A stretch of 64,000 bases of DNA from Cyanobacterium sp. Dongsha4 (GCF_036345015.1 NZ_CP084098.1:2059326-2123325), one strand, 5' to 3'. Positions 47,181 to 55,833 are shown, counted from the stretch's first letter. Notes: generated by a model not told the origin, from the sequence alone. A program made the numbers and translations.

Positions 47181-50100
47181 CTAGTCTGAGTCTAATTCTT
47201 TGCCCATGCGATACTTTATATCATAGTTAATTATAAAGTCTAATTCCTCCTCGCTAAAGCCATAATGTTCGGCTAATACTTTATCTATTTCGTCTATTAT
47301 TGGTTTTGATTTTTTAGGATAATATTCATCATAAATTACCTTACCTGTGGTTTTATAGTTACATTCTTTTCTCACAGAATTGACTCGTAAATCTTCCATT
47401 AATTCTTCAGCTAATGTACCTAGTTTCTGTTTAATTGATTCACTCATTTTATCTAATCCTACAGGAAAATTATTAATTTCTCTTGCAGTTAAATCTCGAC
47501 AATTAGAAAGAATAATAAACCACCAATAAAATAAAGAGCTATTTAACATAGCAACTATTGTTAAAGAGTCTATTTCTGTTTTAAAAATAATTGATTTTAG
47601 GTGTGATGATATTTGTTCGCCGTCTTTTTCATTCCAGAAATAAGGAGTAAAATTCATGGCACGAATCCAATAACGAGGGGCATTATGAAAATAGATTATT
47701 TGTTTTTTATCTAAGAATTTATTTAAAGTTTTATACTTGTTTAATTTATTCCAAATATAATTTTCTAATAAGTTATGTAATTTAGGTAAAGAGTTAGTAA
47801 AATTGATTGTTGATATATCAGTATATTCTAAGCAATTAAATAAACTTTCTCTTAATTCTTGATACCAATGATAATATTTAGATGAATAAATATTTTTATT
47901 ACTGTTATTTGTAGGTTTATTTTTTAGTATATAAATTGCTAATCTTTGATCAACTCCATCAAATAATTTAGAAGGGCGAATACAATAAGTTGATAACCAA
48001 ATATCAGATTTTTTTGTTAATTCTGCTTGTAAAGTTTCCATTCTATCAGTACAAATTGCGGAATGAGGAATAATCATTCCTGTTAAAGCTAAAGGTTGCA
48101 AAAATTTATTACTTCTCTCAATTATAAAAGCATATAAATTGCCACATTTTTCTGTTTCATAACCCTTAATTTGATAATCCTTTTTCACTTTACTATATTC
48201 CACATAAGGGGGATTGCCGATAATCACATCAAAACCGCCGTTATTAATAATCGAATAAAACTCTGTAAACCAGTGGAAAGGTTGATGAGATATTAACCAT
48301 TTTTCATAGTCTTTTTTCTTTTTAATATCAACGCCATATTCTCTTGCTAAATAACGATTTAATTCTTCATTTAAACTTGCTAAACTTGCTTGTAATTTCT
48401 GTTTAGTTTCGCTAAAATTAGCCCCATCGCTTTGGGTTTGAATACTTCTAAAGGTTTGATAAACTTCGCTCACGGCTTTAGCTTTATCGTTTATCACTCC
48501 CATATCATCATATAAATCTAATTTACCTTGTCGATCGCCTTTAACAGCTTTTTCCACTTCATTATAGTTAGCAAAACCCACTAAACTATTACCACTACGG
48601 ATATTAAAATCAATGTCAGGTAAAGGCTCAATACCATAATTTTTAGCAGAAGGATTAGGAGTAATTTGAGAAGCTAATTTAAGGAATAATCGCAGTTTAC
48701 AAACTTCCGTTGCTTCCTCCATAATGTCCACACCATAAAGGTTATTAAGCATGATATTTTTGAGGATAAAATACTTCTTATTAATGTGATTTCTAACATT
48801 GCTTAAAATTCCTTGAAATTCTTTTATATATTTCTGAACTTCTCTTTTAGATCCCCCTATTTCCCCCTTAGAAAGGGGGACTTTTCCCGTATTTACTCCC
48901 CCCTTCATTAAGGGGGGTTGGGGGGGATCTTTTTCTTCAACAAATTCCTGCATTCTTTCTAAACAAACGGAATAAAGAGGCTCAAGAATATTTAAAGCGG
49001 AGAATAAAAAAGCACCACTGCCACAGGTAGGATCTAAAATGGACATAGTGGCTAATTTTTCATAGAAAATCTTGAGAGTTAAGGGTGAATTAATATTAGA
49101 AATAACATCTTGGGCGAATTGACGAATGTTGAGATTATAGGTAATTAAATCATTAATAGAAGTAATTTCTCCGTTTTTTAACTTTTCTTTTATCTCAAAA
49201 TAACGATTTCTTCTGGCGATAACTTCTCGCCAAATTTCTGTAGGTAAAGCATAATTTTCATCGGCGGTTTGATTCCAATTTTCTCTCTGAGAAACATCAT
49301 TTATGCCTTTGGCTATCTCATCAGGTAAGGATAAATTTACACCTTTTTTTACAGCATCATAAATATAGCGATCGGGGTTTTCTTGGAGTAGTTGAAATAA
49401 GGATGATCCCCCCAAACCCCCCTTAGTAAGGGGGGCTTTTTCTATATTTTCCTGCTTATTAAGGAGGGCTTTTTCTATGTTTTCCTGCTTATTAAGGGGG
49501 GCTTTTTTTGTATTTTCTCCCCCCTTTTTCAAGGGGGGCAGGGGGGGATCACATTTTCTTAATACCGCATCAAATAAGTAGGGAATAATGCAATTTTTAC
49601 TAATATATTCGGTAATATCTTCTTTAGTATAATATGCCCCCATTTGTTTCTGGTTGATATATTTCTCGAAGATGTAACCTAAAACATCGGGGTTAATTTC
49701 ATTATCAGATTTTAAGGGGCGATCGTCTAAATGCCAATTATATTGATCAAAAAAGGTAAATATTTTCTCGAAGGCTTCATCTTTAATTTGAATATTAGGA
49801 TATTTATTTTCGAGGGGATGAATTTCAAATAAGCCACCGTTTAAATAGGGTACTTTTCCTAATAAATTATCTAACTCGGAAGTGCGATTTTGACTCCCTA
49901 ATCCATCGTGAAATAATCTTAATAAAAAGTAACGATAGAAGGTGTAGAAATTAATGTCTGATCCCCCTGTTTCCCCCTTAGCAAGGGGGACTTTTTCTGT
50001 ATTTATTTCCTTTTTATTAAGGGGAGCTTTTTCTATATTTATTCCTCCCTTATTAAGGGGGGTTAGGGGGGATCTAATCTCAATTAGTTTATTTCTGAGA

Positions 50101-50759
50101 TAATTTAGATCACTATTTAAAAAGCCTTTTTTCTGAATAAAATAGACAAACATTAAGCGATTAAGCATTAAAGATGCGTACCATTCTTTATCAAAGTCAA
50201 CTGTTATTCCTTCAATAAAACCTAAGAATTGACTATGTTCTTTCTTAAATTTATCATAAAATTTCTTAGTAACTTTATCAACATCAAAGGCTTTCTTAGC
50301 ACGCGATCGAACTTCTGTTAAATTAAGTTTTTCTTCTTCGTCTAAGTCAATATAAATAGTATCTAATATTTGTAATAAAGCCTCTTTTTTGTGGTGAGAA
50401 TATTCAACGGTACGATTAGCTAAGGGTTGATTTGCTTGTCTTTTTACCCATTGCCATTTTTGAGTATTATCAAGTTGTGAAGCATAAATAATGAAGTGTT
50501 CGTAGGAATATTTACTAATTTCTTTATCAATTTTTTTGAGGGTAGCGGGAAGAGGAATTGATTGATTTTCTAATAAACATAAAAAGACGTTAAAACCTCG
50601 TTTATCAGCAATGGGAGTTAAGGTGAATATTTGTTCATCAATAGTTATATATTTTTCGCTATCATCTTCGGGATAATCCCACCCTAATTCTTCAATGAAT
50701 AATGATTCAAAATTAAAGTTATCAAGATATTTGGTAATGTTTTGACGGTTAATTTTCAT
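47181..50759 (-). CDS. Eco57I-like DNA adenine methyltransferase, with in-frame repeat insertions
   Basis: The 1192-residue protein is a large class of N6-adenine methyltransferase as found in type IIG-like and BREX/DISARM-like systems. SAM motif I is LDPTCGSGAFL (about residue 576) and the catalytic motif is NPPYVEY (about 850). The N-terminal 200 residues lack an obvious PD-D/ExK nuclease motif. Three palindromic repeat copies are inserted in frame (about 229-267, 403-452, 610-637), adding low-complexity peptides with PLxKG units outside the core motifs. The reading frame is intact. Its ribosome site AGGAGG lies inside the truncated hepT upstream. It is the modification part of the island; its nuclease/helicase partner is broken. 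Confidence 0.85.
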   Translation of the reverse strand: MKINRQNITKYLDNFNFESLFIEELGWDYPEDDSEKYITIDEQIFTLTPIADKRGFNVFLCLLENQSIPLPATLKKIDKEISKYSYEHFIIYASQLDNTQKWQWVKRQANQPLANRTVEYSHHKKEALLQILDTIYIDLDEEEKLNLTEVRSRAKKAFDVDKVTKKFYDKFKKEHSQFLGFIEGITVDFDKEWYASLMLNRLMFVYFIQKKGFLNSDLNYLRNKLIEIRSPLTPLNKGGINIEKAPLNKKEINTEKVPLAKGETGGSDINFYTFYRYFLLRLFHDGLGSQNRTSELDNLLGKVPYLNGGLFEIHPLENKYPNIQIKDEAFEKIFTFFDQYNWHLDDRPLKSDNEINPDVLGYIFEKYINQKQMGAYYTKEDITEYISKNCIIPYLFDAVLRKCDPPLPPLKKGGENTKKAPLNKQENIEKALLNKQENIEKAPLTKGGLGGSSLFQLLQENPDRYIYDAVKKGVNLSLPDEIAKGINDVSQRENWNQTADENYALPTEIWREVIARRNRYFEIKEKLKNGEITSINDLITYNLNIRQFAQDVISNINSPLTLKIFYEKLATMSILDPTCGSGAFLFSALNILEPLYSVCLERMQEFVEEKDPPQPPLMKGGVNTGKVPLSKGEIGGSKREVQKYIKEFQGILSNVRNHINKKYFILKNIMLNNLYGVDIMEEATEVCKLRLFLKLASQITPNPSAKNYGIEPLPDIDFNIRSGNSLVGFANYNEVEKAVKGDRQGKLDLYDDMGVINDKAKAVSEVYQTFRSIQTQSDGANFSETKQKLQASLASLNEELNRYLAREYGVDIKKKKDYEKWLISHQPFHWFTEFYSIINNGGFDVIIGNPPYVEYSKVKKDYQIKGYETEKCGNLYAFIIERSNKFLQPLALTGMIIPHSAICTDRMETLQAELTKKSDIWLSTYCIRPSKLFDGVDQRLAIYILKNKPTNNSNKNIYSSKYYHWYQELRESLFNCLEYTDISTINFTNSLPKLHNLLENYIWNKLNKYKTLNKFLDKKQIIYFHNAPRYWIRAMNFTPYFWNEKDGEQISSHLKSIIFKTEIDSLTIVAMLNSSLFYWWFIILSNCRDLTAREINNFPVGLDKMSESIKQKLGTLAEELMEDLRVNSVRKECNYKTTGKVIYDEYYPKKSKPIIDEIDKVLAEHYGFSEEELDFIINYDIKYRMGKELDSD
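48849..48930. repeat. G/C-rich palindromic repeat inserted in frame (methyltransferase, copy 1)
   Basis: The element begins AGATCCCCC and ends GGGGGGATCT and holds CCCCTTAGAAAGGGG and a CCCCTTCATTAAGGGG palindrome. On the coding strand it reads as DPPQPPLMKGG and PLSKGEIGGS. The frame stays open. Confidence 0.8.
49405..49550. repeat. G/C-rich palindromic repeat inserted in frame (methyltransferase, copy 2, expanded)
   Basis: This copy has the same GATC-bounded ends but an internal unit is amplified: TGCTTATTAAG(G)AGGGCTTTTTCTAT is repeated. The coding strand reads three tandem versions of NIEKAPLNKQE. The expansion shows local duplication after insertion. Confidence 0.8.
49960..50074. repeat. 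G/C-rich palindromic repeat inserted in frame (methyltransferase, copy 3)
   Basis: GATC-bounded element with two inner units, reading SPLTPLNKGG, KAPLNKKE and PLAKGETGGS on the coding strand. It lies before the SAM motif in the N-terminal helical part. Confidence 0.8.
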
Positions 50760-50892
50760 TAGTTTTCCTCCTTAAAATTGCATCCTGTTTTTCTTGGTTT
50801 TCTACGAATTCTTGATAACTAACATTTTCTGTGTATTTAAAAATTAACTCAATAGCTTGATAAATATCTAATAAAGTTGTTAAATCATTCAC
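50749..50892 (-). pseudogene. hepT: Truncated HepT (HEPN/DUF86) toxin gene
   Basis: From a GTG at 50892 the frame encodes 47 residues: LLDIYQAIELIFKYT, SYQEFVENQEKQDAILRR, then a short unrelated end. This is the N-terminal half of DUF86 HepT; full proteins continue after ILRR with an IIGEA helix and the R-x4-6-H ribonuclease motif, which are missing. The start overlaps the end of mntA by 8 bp as in intact mntA-hepT pairs. The codons for Arg-Arg (AGGAGG) now act as ribosome site for the methyltransferase that starts at 50759. Confidence 0.8.
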
Positions 50893-51247
50893 AATAAATT
50901 ACCTCTGCTGAATTTAATATTTCTTGTTTTTTTAACCAGTTACTACTATTTTCAATCGCTTTTTTACTAACTAAGTCCACAGGGCGATGCCAAAGGCACG
51001 CTGCGCGCCCGCACATTTTTTCTAACTTTTCTTTGAGTATAATTTTTTCTAATAAACTTCTTGTAGCAAGGGGAGAATAAGTGACAAGAAAATCTATATC
51101 ACTTTGAGGGTTAAAATCATCTCTTAAAATAGAGCCAAAAACTGCTAATTCGGAGATCAAATTTTCTTGACAAAATCTAATTAAATCTTGAGGTTTTATC
51201 TTTAATCTTTGATAAATTAAAGAATAGTTTTTTGCTAATTTTAACAT
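50885..51247 (-). CDS. mntA: MntA-like minimal nucleotidyltransferase (antitoxin)
   Basis: The 120-residue protein has the nucleotidyltransferase motif GSILRDDFNPQSDIDF (G38-S39, D50, D52) and a third Asp at 91. In MntA/HepT modules MntA adds AMP groups to the HEPN toxin and so silences it. Here hepT is truncated, so the antitoxin has no target in cis. Residues about 79-88 (CGRAACLWH) come from a GC-rich repeat that sits in frame before the third Asp. Confidence 0.83.
   Translation of the reverse strand: MLKLAKNYSLIYQRLKIKPQDLIRFCQENLISELAVFGSILRDDFNPQSDIDFLVTYSPLATRSLLEKIILKEKLEKMCGRAACLWHRPVDLVSKKAIENSSNWLKKQEILNSAEVIYCE
50984..51013. repeat. GCGATGCCAAAGGCAC repeat inserted in frame in mntA
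   Basis: A 30-bp GC-rich block with a TGCC-AAA-GGCA hairpin and GCTGCGCGC lies in the AT-rich mntA gene. A related block is at 21181-21216. It keeps the frame and adds about nine residues between the second and third catalytic Asp. Confidence 0.65.
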
Positions 51248-51636
51248 AAAAAAGTCTTTAAATCAATATCAATGACAGTAATAATAGAAATAGCTATTTT
51301 TTGCATTTCTTCCTCAGAAATAAGACCAATTTTTTTTTGAAAGCGTTTAATATCAACTCCTCTTAATTGAAGAGTATCTATAGCGGAAATTTTGCTTAAA
51401 TTATTACTAGAATTAGGTACAATTTGAACGTGCCAAGGATTTTGACTATAATAATTTTTCCAATCAGTAATAGGGGCAATTAGTTTTAATGGTAACTTAC
51501 CAATAGCATCGGAATTAACAACCACAACAGGACGAATTTTTTTTATTTCAACCCCTAAAGTTGGCTCTAAATTAACTAACCATATCTCTCTTTTTTTCGG
51601 CAAAATTTTGTTAGTAGTCAATGAAGTCTCCTCCAC
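51241..51636 (-). CDS. MazF/PemK-like toxin, second copy
   Basis: The 131-residue protein has the MazF signatures REIWLVNLEPTLG, IKKIRPVVVVNSD and the TLQLRGVDIKRF end. It overlaps the Phd-like gene upstream by 26 bp and the mntA gene downstream by 7 bp. All fold-defining segments are present, so it should be active. Confidence 0.85.
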   Translation of the reverse strand: MEETSLTTNKILPKKREIWLVNLEPTLGVEIKKIRPVVVVNSDAIGKLPLKLIAPITDWKNYYSQNPWHVQIVPNSSNNLSKISAIDTLQLRGVDIKRFQKKIGLISEEEMQKIAISIITVIDIDLKTFLC

Positions 51637-51940
51637 TTAAATCTTGCCATTCTTGATTTTCTTGATAATGGAATAACATTTTTTCTGCACTTTCTCTTAA
51701 AATTTTTGCCCTTTCTTCTGGTGGTAGCTTTAAAATAGCTAATCTTTCTGCCAATGTTAAATCTTTATTGTCTAAATTAGCTGATTGATTTGGAGGGGAG
51801 GATAACCGTTGATATTCTTCTACTGATAACATAACAGCAACCTTTCGCCCCTGTTTTTCAATTAAGACAGGCTCTTGTCTCGCCCAATCTAATAACATTC
51901 CAAAACTATTTTTTGCTTCTGTAGCCGTTAAACTTTTCAT
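51611..51940 (-). CDS. Phd/YefM-type antitoxin
   Basis: The 109-residue protein starts MKSLTATEAKNSFGMLLDWA, the DNA-binding fold of Phd/YefM, and follows with VLIEKQGRKVAVMLSVEEYQRL. The C-terminal half (LTLAERLAILKLPPEERAKIL) is an extension common in cyanobacterial antitoxins and should bind the toxin. It is paired with a MazF-like toxin here, instead of Doc or RelE. Confidence 0.83.
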   Translation of the reverse strand: MKSLTATEAKNSFGMLLDWARQEPVLIEKQGRKVAVMLSVEEYQRLSSPPNQSANLDNKDLTLAERLAILKLPPEERAKILRESAEKMLFHYQENQEWQDLSGGDFIDY

Positions 51941-52083
51941 AGGTTAGTCTTACTTTTTAACTATTTTAGCTAATTATAGAGGATTTTTGCCGTTTTTAGT
52001 AATGGCTAAAGTCATTTTTTGAAAAAATAGAAGAGATATTGGAAAATTATGGGTTAGTGAAAATGATGGATGAAGTCAATTTT

Positions 52084-52458
52084 CTACCATTTAGCATAGT
52101 TATAATTCTCTAAAATATTGTTATCTTTTGTGATGAGTATATCGTGGTGAATTAAAGCATGAGCAACAATTAATCGATCAAAAGGATCTCTTGTCCAATT
52201 AATAGTTAAAGCCTGAGTTACAATAGAATTAAAATTGCGTTGGCAAATGTTCAAACCGATGCGAGTTGATAAATCATTTAAAATGTCATCAGCCGAAAAT
52301 GTTATTCTCTCAATTTCATAAAGATATTGCAATTCTAGCCTGACAATGGGGGAAATATAAATTTCTTCTTGATTAATTAAAGACTTTGCCGTATCACTTA
52401 GTTTTTCTATTAATCCTCCATAAAGCCATACAACCACATGAGTATCAAGGTAAATCAA
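52084..52458 (-). CDS. vapC: VapC-like PIN-domain toxin
   Basis: The 124-residue PIN protein has D5 (IYLDTHVVVWL), a Glu in RLELQYL, and the DPFDRLIVAHAL motif, the acidic residues of the metal site. VapC toxins cut tRNA or rRNA. The start overlaps the antitoxin gene upstream by 14 bp. It appears intact. Confidence 0.87.
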   Translation of the reverse strand: MIYLDTHVVVWLYGGLIEKLSDTAKSLINQEEIYISPIVRLELQYLYEIERITFSADDILNDLSTRIGLNICQRNFNSIVTQALTINWTRDPFDRLIVAHALIHHDILITKDNNILENYNYAKW

Positions 52459-52681
52459 GATTTATTTCTCCTTCCCAAGTTAAATTGACAATATCATCAG
52501 GATTACCACAAATTACATCAGGACGTGATATAAGGTTATCTAGTTTATGTACTTTTTCTACGGGGGTGATTTGTAGAATTTTGCCACCTCGATTAATCTG
52601 TATCGGTACACCAGTATTTAGCACTTCATCTAGTAGATTATAAAGATTTTTTCTGAGTTGGGTGGGGGTAATACTTTTCAT
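52445..52681 (-). CDS. Phd/YefM-type antitoxin of the VapC-like toxin
   Basis: From ATG 52681 the product has 78 residues starting MKSITPTQLRKNLYNLLDEV, with the Phd-like segment GVPIQINRGGKILQITPV. An upstream ATG in the same frame adds six residues but is less likely because MKSxT is the usual family start. It lies just after the broken helicase gene, on the same strand. Confidence 0.82.
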   Translation of the reverse strand: MKSITPTQLRKNLYNLLDEVLNTGVPIQINRGGKILQITPVEKVHKLDNLISRPDVICGNPDDIVNLTWEGEINLDLP

Positions 52682-52724
52682 AAGCAATTTAACGTACATT
52701 ATTTATATTATAGAGTCGGCATTA

Positions 52725-53793
52725 TCAAAATAATCCTAAAGAACAAATAATTTGATTGTCTTTAACTTGTTTATCCTCATGGGTAACACATAAAGCAGAA
52801 TCTTCCCAGAGAGACACCACCATCTCCGCTAATGGTTCATCTTTTATACCACTCCTTAATTGACGATTTAAACGAGAGATCGCACTTTCTCTGAGAGGAT
52901 AGTTATAGATGTCTTCCACTGCTTTGATAAGACTATCCCATTGTTGTCCTTGAGCCAAAAGAGGAGTATGATTTTTGATGTAGTCAATATACCCATTGAG
53001 ACGAGTATAGGTTTTAGCTCTTGCACCGTTAGGGCTTCCTAGTTTACCCCCTCCTGCCATTTTCTTCTGCTGTTGGGCGATAATTTTTGCACCTTTATCT
53101 ACTAAATCAAAATGATTCGGATGACGGGCGATCGCTTCTGTTTCTAATTCACAACGGGCTAATCGTAAAATACGACTTTGAGATTGGGTAACGCTATTAC
53201 CATTTTCATCAACATAAGCTAAAGCATCCACACCATCGCTAGTACGCATATACATTAAAACACCGTTAGGATTTTCCGCCCCTAAATTCAGATCCCCCCT
53301 TGATCCCCCCTTCGTAAGACTTGATCCCCCTATTTCCCCCTTAGCAAGGGGGACTTTATCATCTTTCTCCCCCCTTATTAAGGGGGGTTGGGAAGGATCT
53401 AACCTTTTAGTAGAATAAATAACATTAGGTAACTGCTCGATTTTTTGGGCAACATCGGGATATTTTTCTTTTGCAGACTCCCAAATACTCAAGGCTTCGG
53501 AAACTAAATCCACCTCGTTATCTTCTACATCATCGAGAATACCTGCCTTTTCATGGTATAAATCTAAAATGATATTATCATTTCCTCCCTCAAAAAATAC
53601 CTCATCTGTGCCTACAACTTCCGCATTTTCCTGTAAGCGATTGATTAATCTTCCCCGTAAATTAATTAATTCTTCCACTCCATCAGCAGGTAAAAAAGAA
53701 TAACAGAGTATTTCTTCAGCATTTTGTCCGATGCGATCGACTCTTCCAGCCCTTTGGATTAAACGAATAATCGCCCAAGGTAAATCATAATTA
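52725..53793 (-). pseudogene. C-terminal part of the PLD-SNF2 helicase gene, cut off by IS982
   Basis: Reading from the IS edge, the frame continues YDLPWAIIRLIQRAGRVDRIGQ, which is helicase motif VI, and about 350 further residues. These would follow directly on the RIIVN that ends the part at 54758; removing the IS and one target copy restores the frame. An ORF starting in the IS at 53843 could still make a fragment without ATPase activity. An in-frame palindromic repeat lies at 53291-53400. Confidence 0.88.
53291..53400. repeat. G/C-rich palindromic repeat inserted in frame (helicase, copy 1)
   Basis: GATC-bounded element with extra GATCCCCC units on one side. The coding strand reads DPSQPPLIRGE, PLAKGEIGGS and LTKGGSRGD. 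It is located between motif VI and the C-terminal domain. Confidence 0.78.
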
Positions 53794-54757
53794 ACCTCAG
53801 TTTTGGATAAGAAAACAGGCAGATAGTAAGCTGAATATAACAAACCATCAACTAACTACTGCCCTATGTTTAATTTAGATTATTTATTTTGTCATGTCGA
53901 TGATTTCTGCCAACAATTTGAGCCTCAATGGCAACAAAAACTTATCTCTCATGGTGCTGTCCAACGTGTTCGTACTAAAAGTCTCTGTTTAAGTGAAATT
54001 ATGACTATTCTCATTGCTTTTCACCAAAATCATTACCGTAATTTCAAACATTTTTATCTTAATCACGTTCAACAATATTGGACTTCTGCTTTTCCCAAAC
54101 TTCCCAGTTATCAACGTTTTGTCCAATGGATTCCATCAACGATTATTCCCTTGTGTGTTTACCTCAAGCACTGTTTTGGTAACTGTACCGGAATTAGTTT
54201 TATTGATTCTACTAAGATCCAAGTTTGTCATAATCGCCGTATTCGCCAACATAAAGTATTTAAAAATTTAGCTCAAAGAGGCAAAACCTCTGTGGATTGG
54301 TTTTTTGGTTTTAAACTCCATCTGGTAGTCAATGAACTGGGGGAAATTGTGAATATGAGTTTAACCCCAGGTAATGTCGATGACCGTAAACCTGTAGTCG
54401 ATCTTTTAAAAGAGCTTTGGGGAAAAGTTTTTGGTGATAGAGGTTATGTCTCACAAAAATTAGCCACAAAGCTACTGAAAGATTTTGGTATTGAGTTTTT
54501 TGCTAAACCCAGACGCAATATGAAGAACAAATTAATGAGACTTCATGACAAACTTTTATCTCGGAAACGAGCGATTGTCGAAACAATCAATGATCAGCTC
54601 AAAAACATATCACAAATAGAACATTCTCGTCATCGTTCACCAATAAATTTCTGTGTCAATATATTATGTGGGTTAATCGCATATTGTCATCAACCAAAAA
54701 AGCCCCACCTTTCCTTAGAATGGATTTTACCTCAATCTGCTTAACCAAAACTCAGGT
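53794..54757 (+). mobile_element. IS982-family insertion sequence, complete
   Basis: The 964-bp element has 13-bp terminal inverted repeats, ACCTCAGTTTTGG on the left (53794-53806) and CCAAAACTCAGGT on the right (54745-54757), with one mismatch. It is flanked by a 6-bp direct repeat TAATTA at 53788-53793 and 54758-54763. It holds one intact transposase gene. Intact ends, target repeats and gene suggest a recent insertion. It splits the helicase gene between Asn and Tyr codons. Confidence 0.9.
53866..54744 (+). CDS. IS982-family transposase
   Basis: The 292-residue protein has the DDE residues of the family: Asp in FIDSTKIQVC, Asp in VFGDRGYVS and Glu in AIVETINDQLK. Length and arrangement fit IS982 transposases and no frameshift is seen. 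It is transcribed against the helicase gene. Confidence 0.92.
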   Translation: MFNLDYLFCHVDDFCQQFEPQWQQKLISHGAVQRVRTKSLCLSEIMTILIAFHQNHYRNFKHFYLNHVQQYWTSAFPKLPSYQRFVQWIPSTIIPLCVYLKHCFGNCTGISFIDSTKIQVCHNRRIRQHKVFKNLAQRGKTSVDWFFGFKLHLVVNELGEIVNMSLTPGNVDDRKPVVDLLKELWGKVFGDRGYVSQKLATKLLKDFGIEFFAKPRRNMKNKLMRLHDKLLSRKRAIVETINDQLKNISQIEHSRHRSPINFCVNILCGLIAYCHQPKKPHLSLEWILPQSA

Positions 54758-55232
54758 TAATTAACGATAATACGACAATCTTGGAGATTTTGCCCTTCTG
54801 ATAGTACATCAGTTGCAATTAAAACCCTTAATTCTTTTTCAGGAGAGAAATTTTTATTATTACTTTTAGGGCTAAAACGTTGAGCTAAAATAGTGGGATT
54901 TTCTGATTTACCAGTAGCACAAGCAAAGTTTGTTAAGCCTAATTCCGTTAACTTTTCTTCCAAATAATCAACAGTATCAGCAAATTGAGAAAAGATTAAT
55001 ATTTTTTCTTGAGGATGGGTTTTAGTAATTAATTGATGTAAAGCTAATAGTTTTTGATCATTTTTAGTTGTCCATTCTGGCGAATTGTTTAATATCTTTA
55101 AAAGATTATGAGCATCATCTCGTAAATGGGTAATTAAATCTTTATTAAACAAATTTGGTCGAATCCACTTAAATCTTTTTTGATACTTACGTTTATAAAT
55201 TTCATAAACTTTTTGAGCTTTTTCCTGATACG

Positions 55233-55312
55233 AGCCCCCTAAATCCCCCTTACTAAGGGGGACTTTTTTTGTATTTACTCCCCCCTTATCAAAGGGGGGC
55301 TGGGGGGGATCT
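55233..55312. repeat. G/C-rich palindromic repeat inserted in frame (helicase, copy 2)
   Basis: Element with CCCCTTACTAAGGGG and CCCCTTATCAAAGGGG; the coding strand reads DPPQPPFDKGG and PLSKGDLGGS. It lies in the variable segment between the two helicase lobes. Confidence 0.78.
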
Positions 55313-55784
55313 TCATCATCCCAATCATGACTTAAACTAGAATCAGTATCTTCATCATTTAAAGCTGTAGAAAATAAGTCCACATCTTGCGTACCAATAG
55401 GAATGTCTAAACCTGATTCTATGGCATAAAGATAAATATAATTCCTTAAAATATGTCTCTCAATAGACTCAATAAAAGCATAACCGCTACTTTCTAATCT
55501 TTTAAATAAGTTAGTGCGACAAAAACCGATTAAATTTTTTCCAGCACGGGATAAACTATCTAATAAATCTTTTTCTTTTTCTGTTAATAATTTCTCAGAA
55601 ATGGTAGTTAATTGATAACTGCCTAAAGCATAACGAGGTAGATTCAAATTACTAATAATATCGACTACTTCAGCAGAATAAAGTTGAGTATAAGGATCAT
55701 TTTCTCCTAATTTAAAAGTAGCAGTTTTGGGGATGCGATCGGGAAAATAAGAACGACTACCATCGGCAAATTCTAAATATTTTC

Positions 55785-55833
55785 GATCCCCCCTACCCCC
55801 CTTACTAAGGGGGGAGACGCAGTCGGGGGGATC
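55785..55833. repeat. G/C-rich palindromic repeat inserted in frame (helicase, copy 3, short)
   Basis: A 49-bp GATC-bounded copy with one palindrome, reading DPPDCVSPLSKGGRGD on the coding strand. It is the shortest in-frame copy. Confidence 0.75.

Noticed and set aside
48849-55833. The G/C-rich repeats as a CRISPR array
   Set aside because: Copies are scattered in several genes and spacers with irregular distances and no spacer-repeat alternation.
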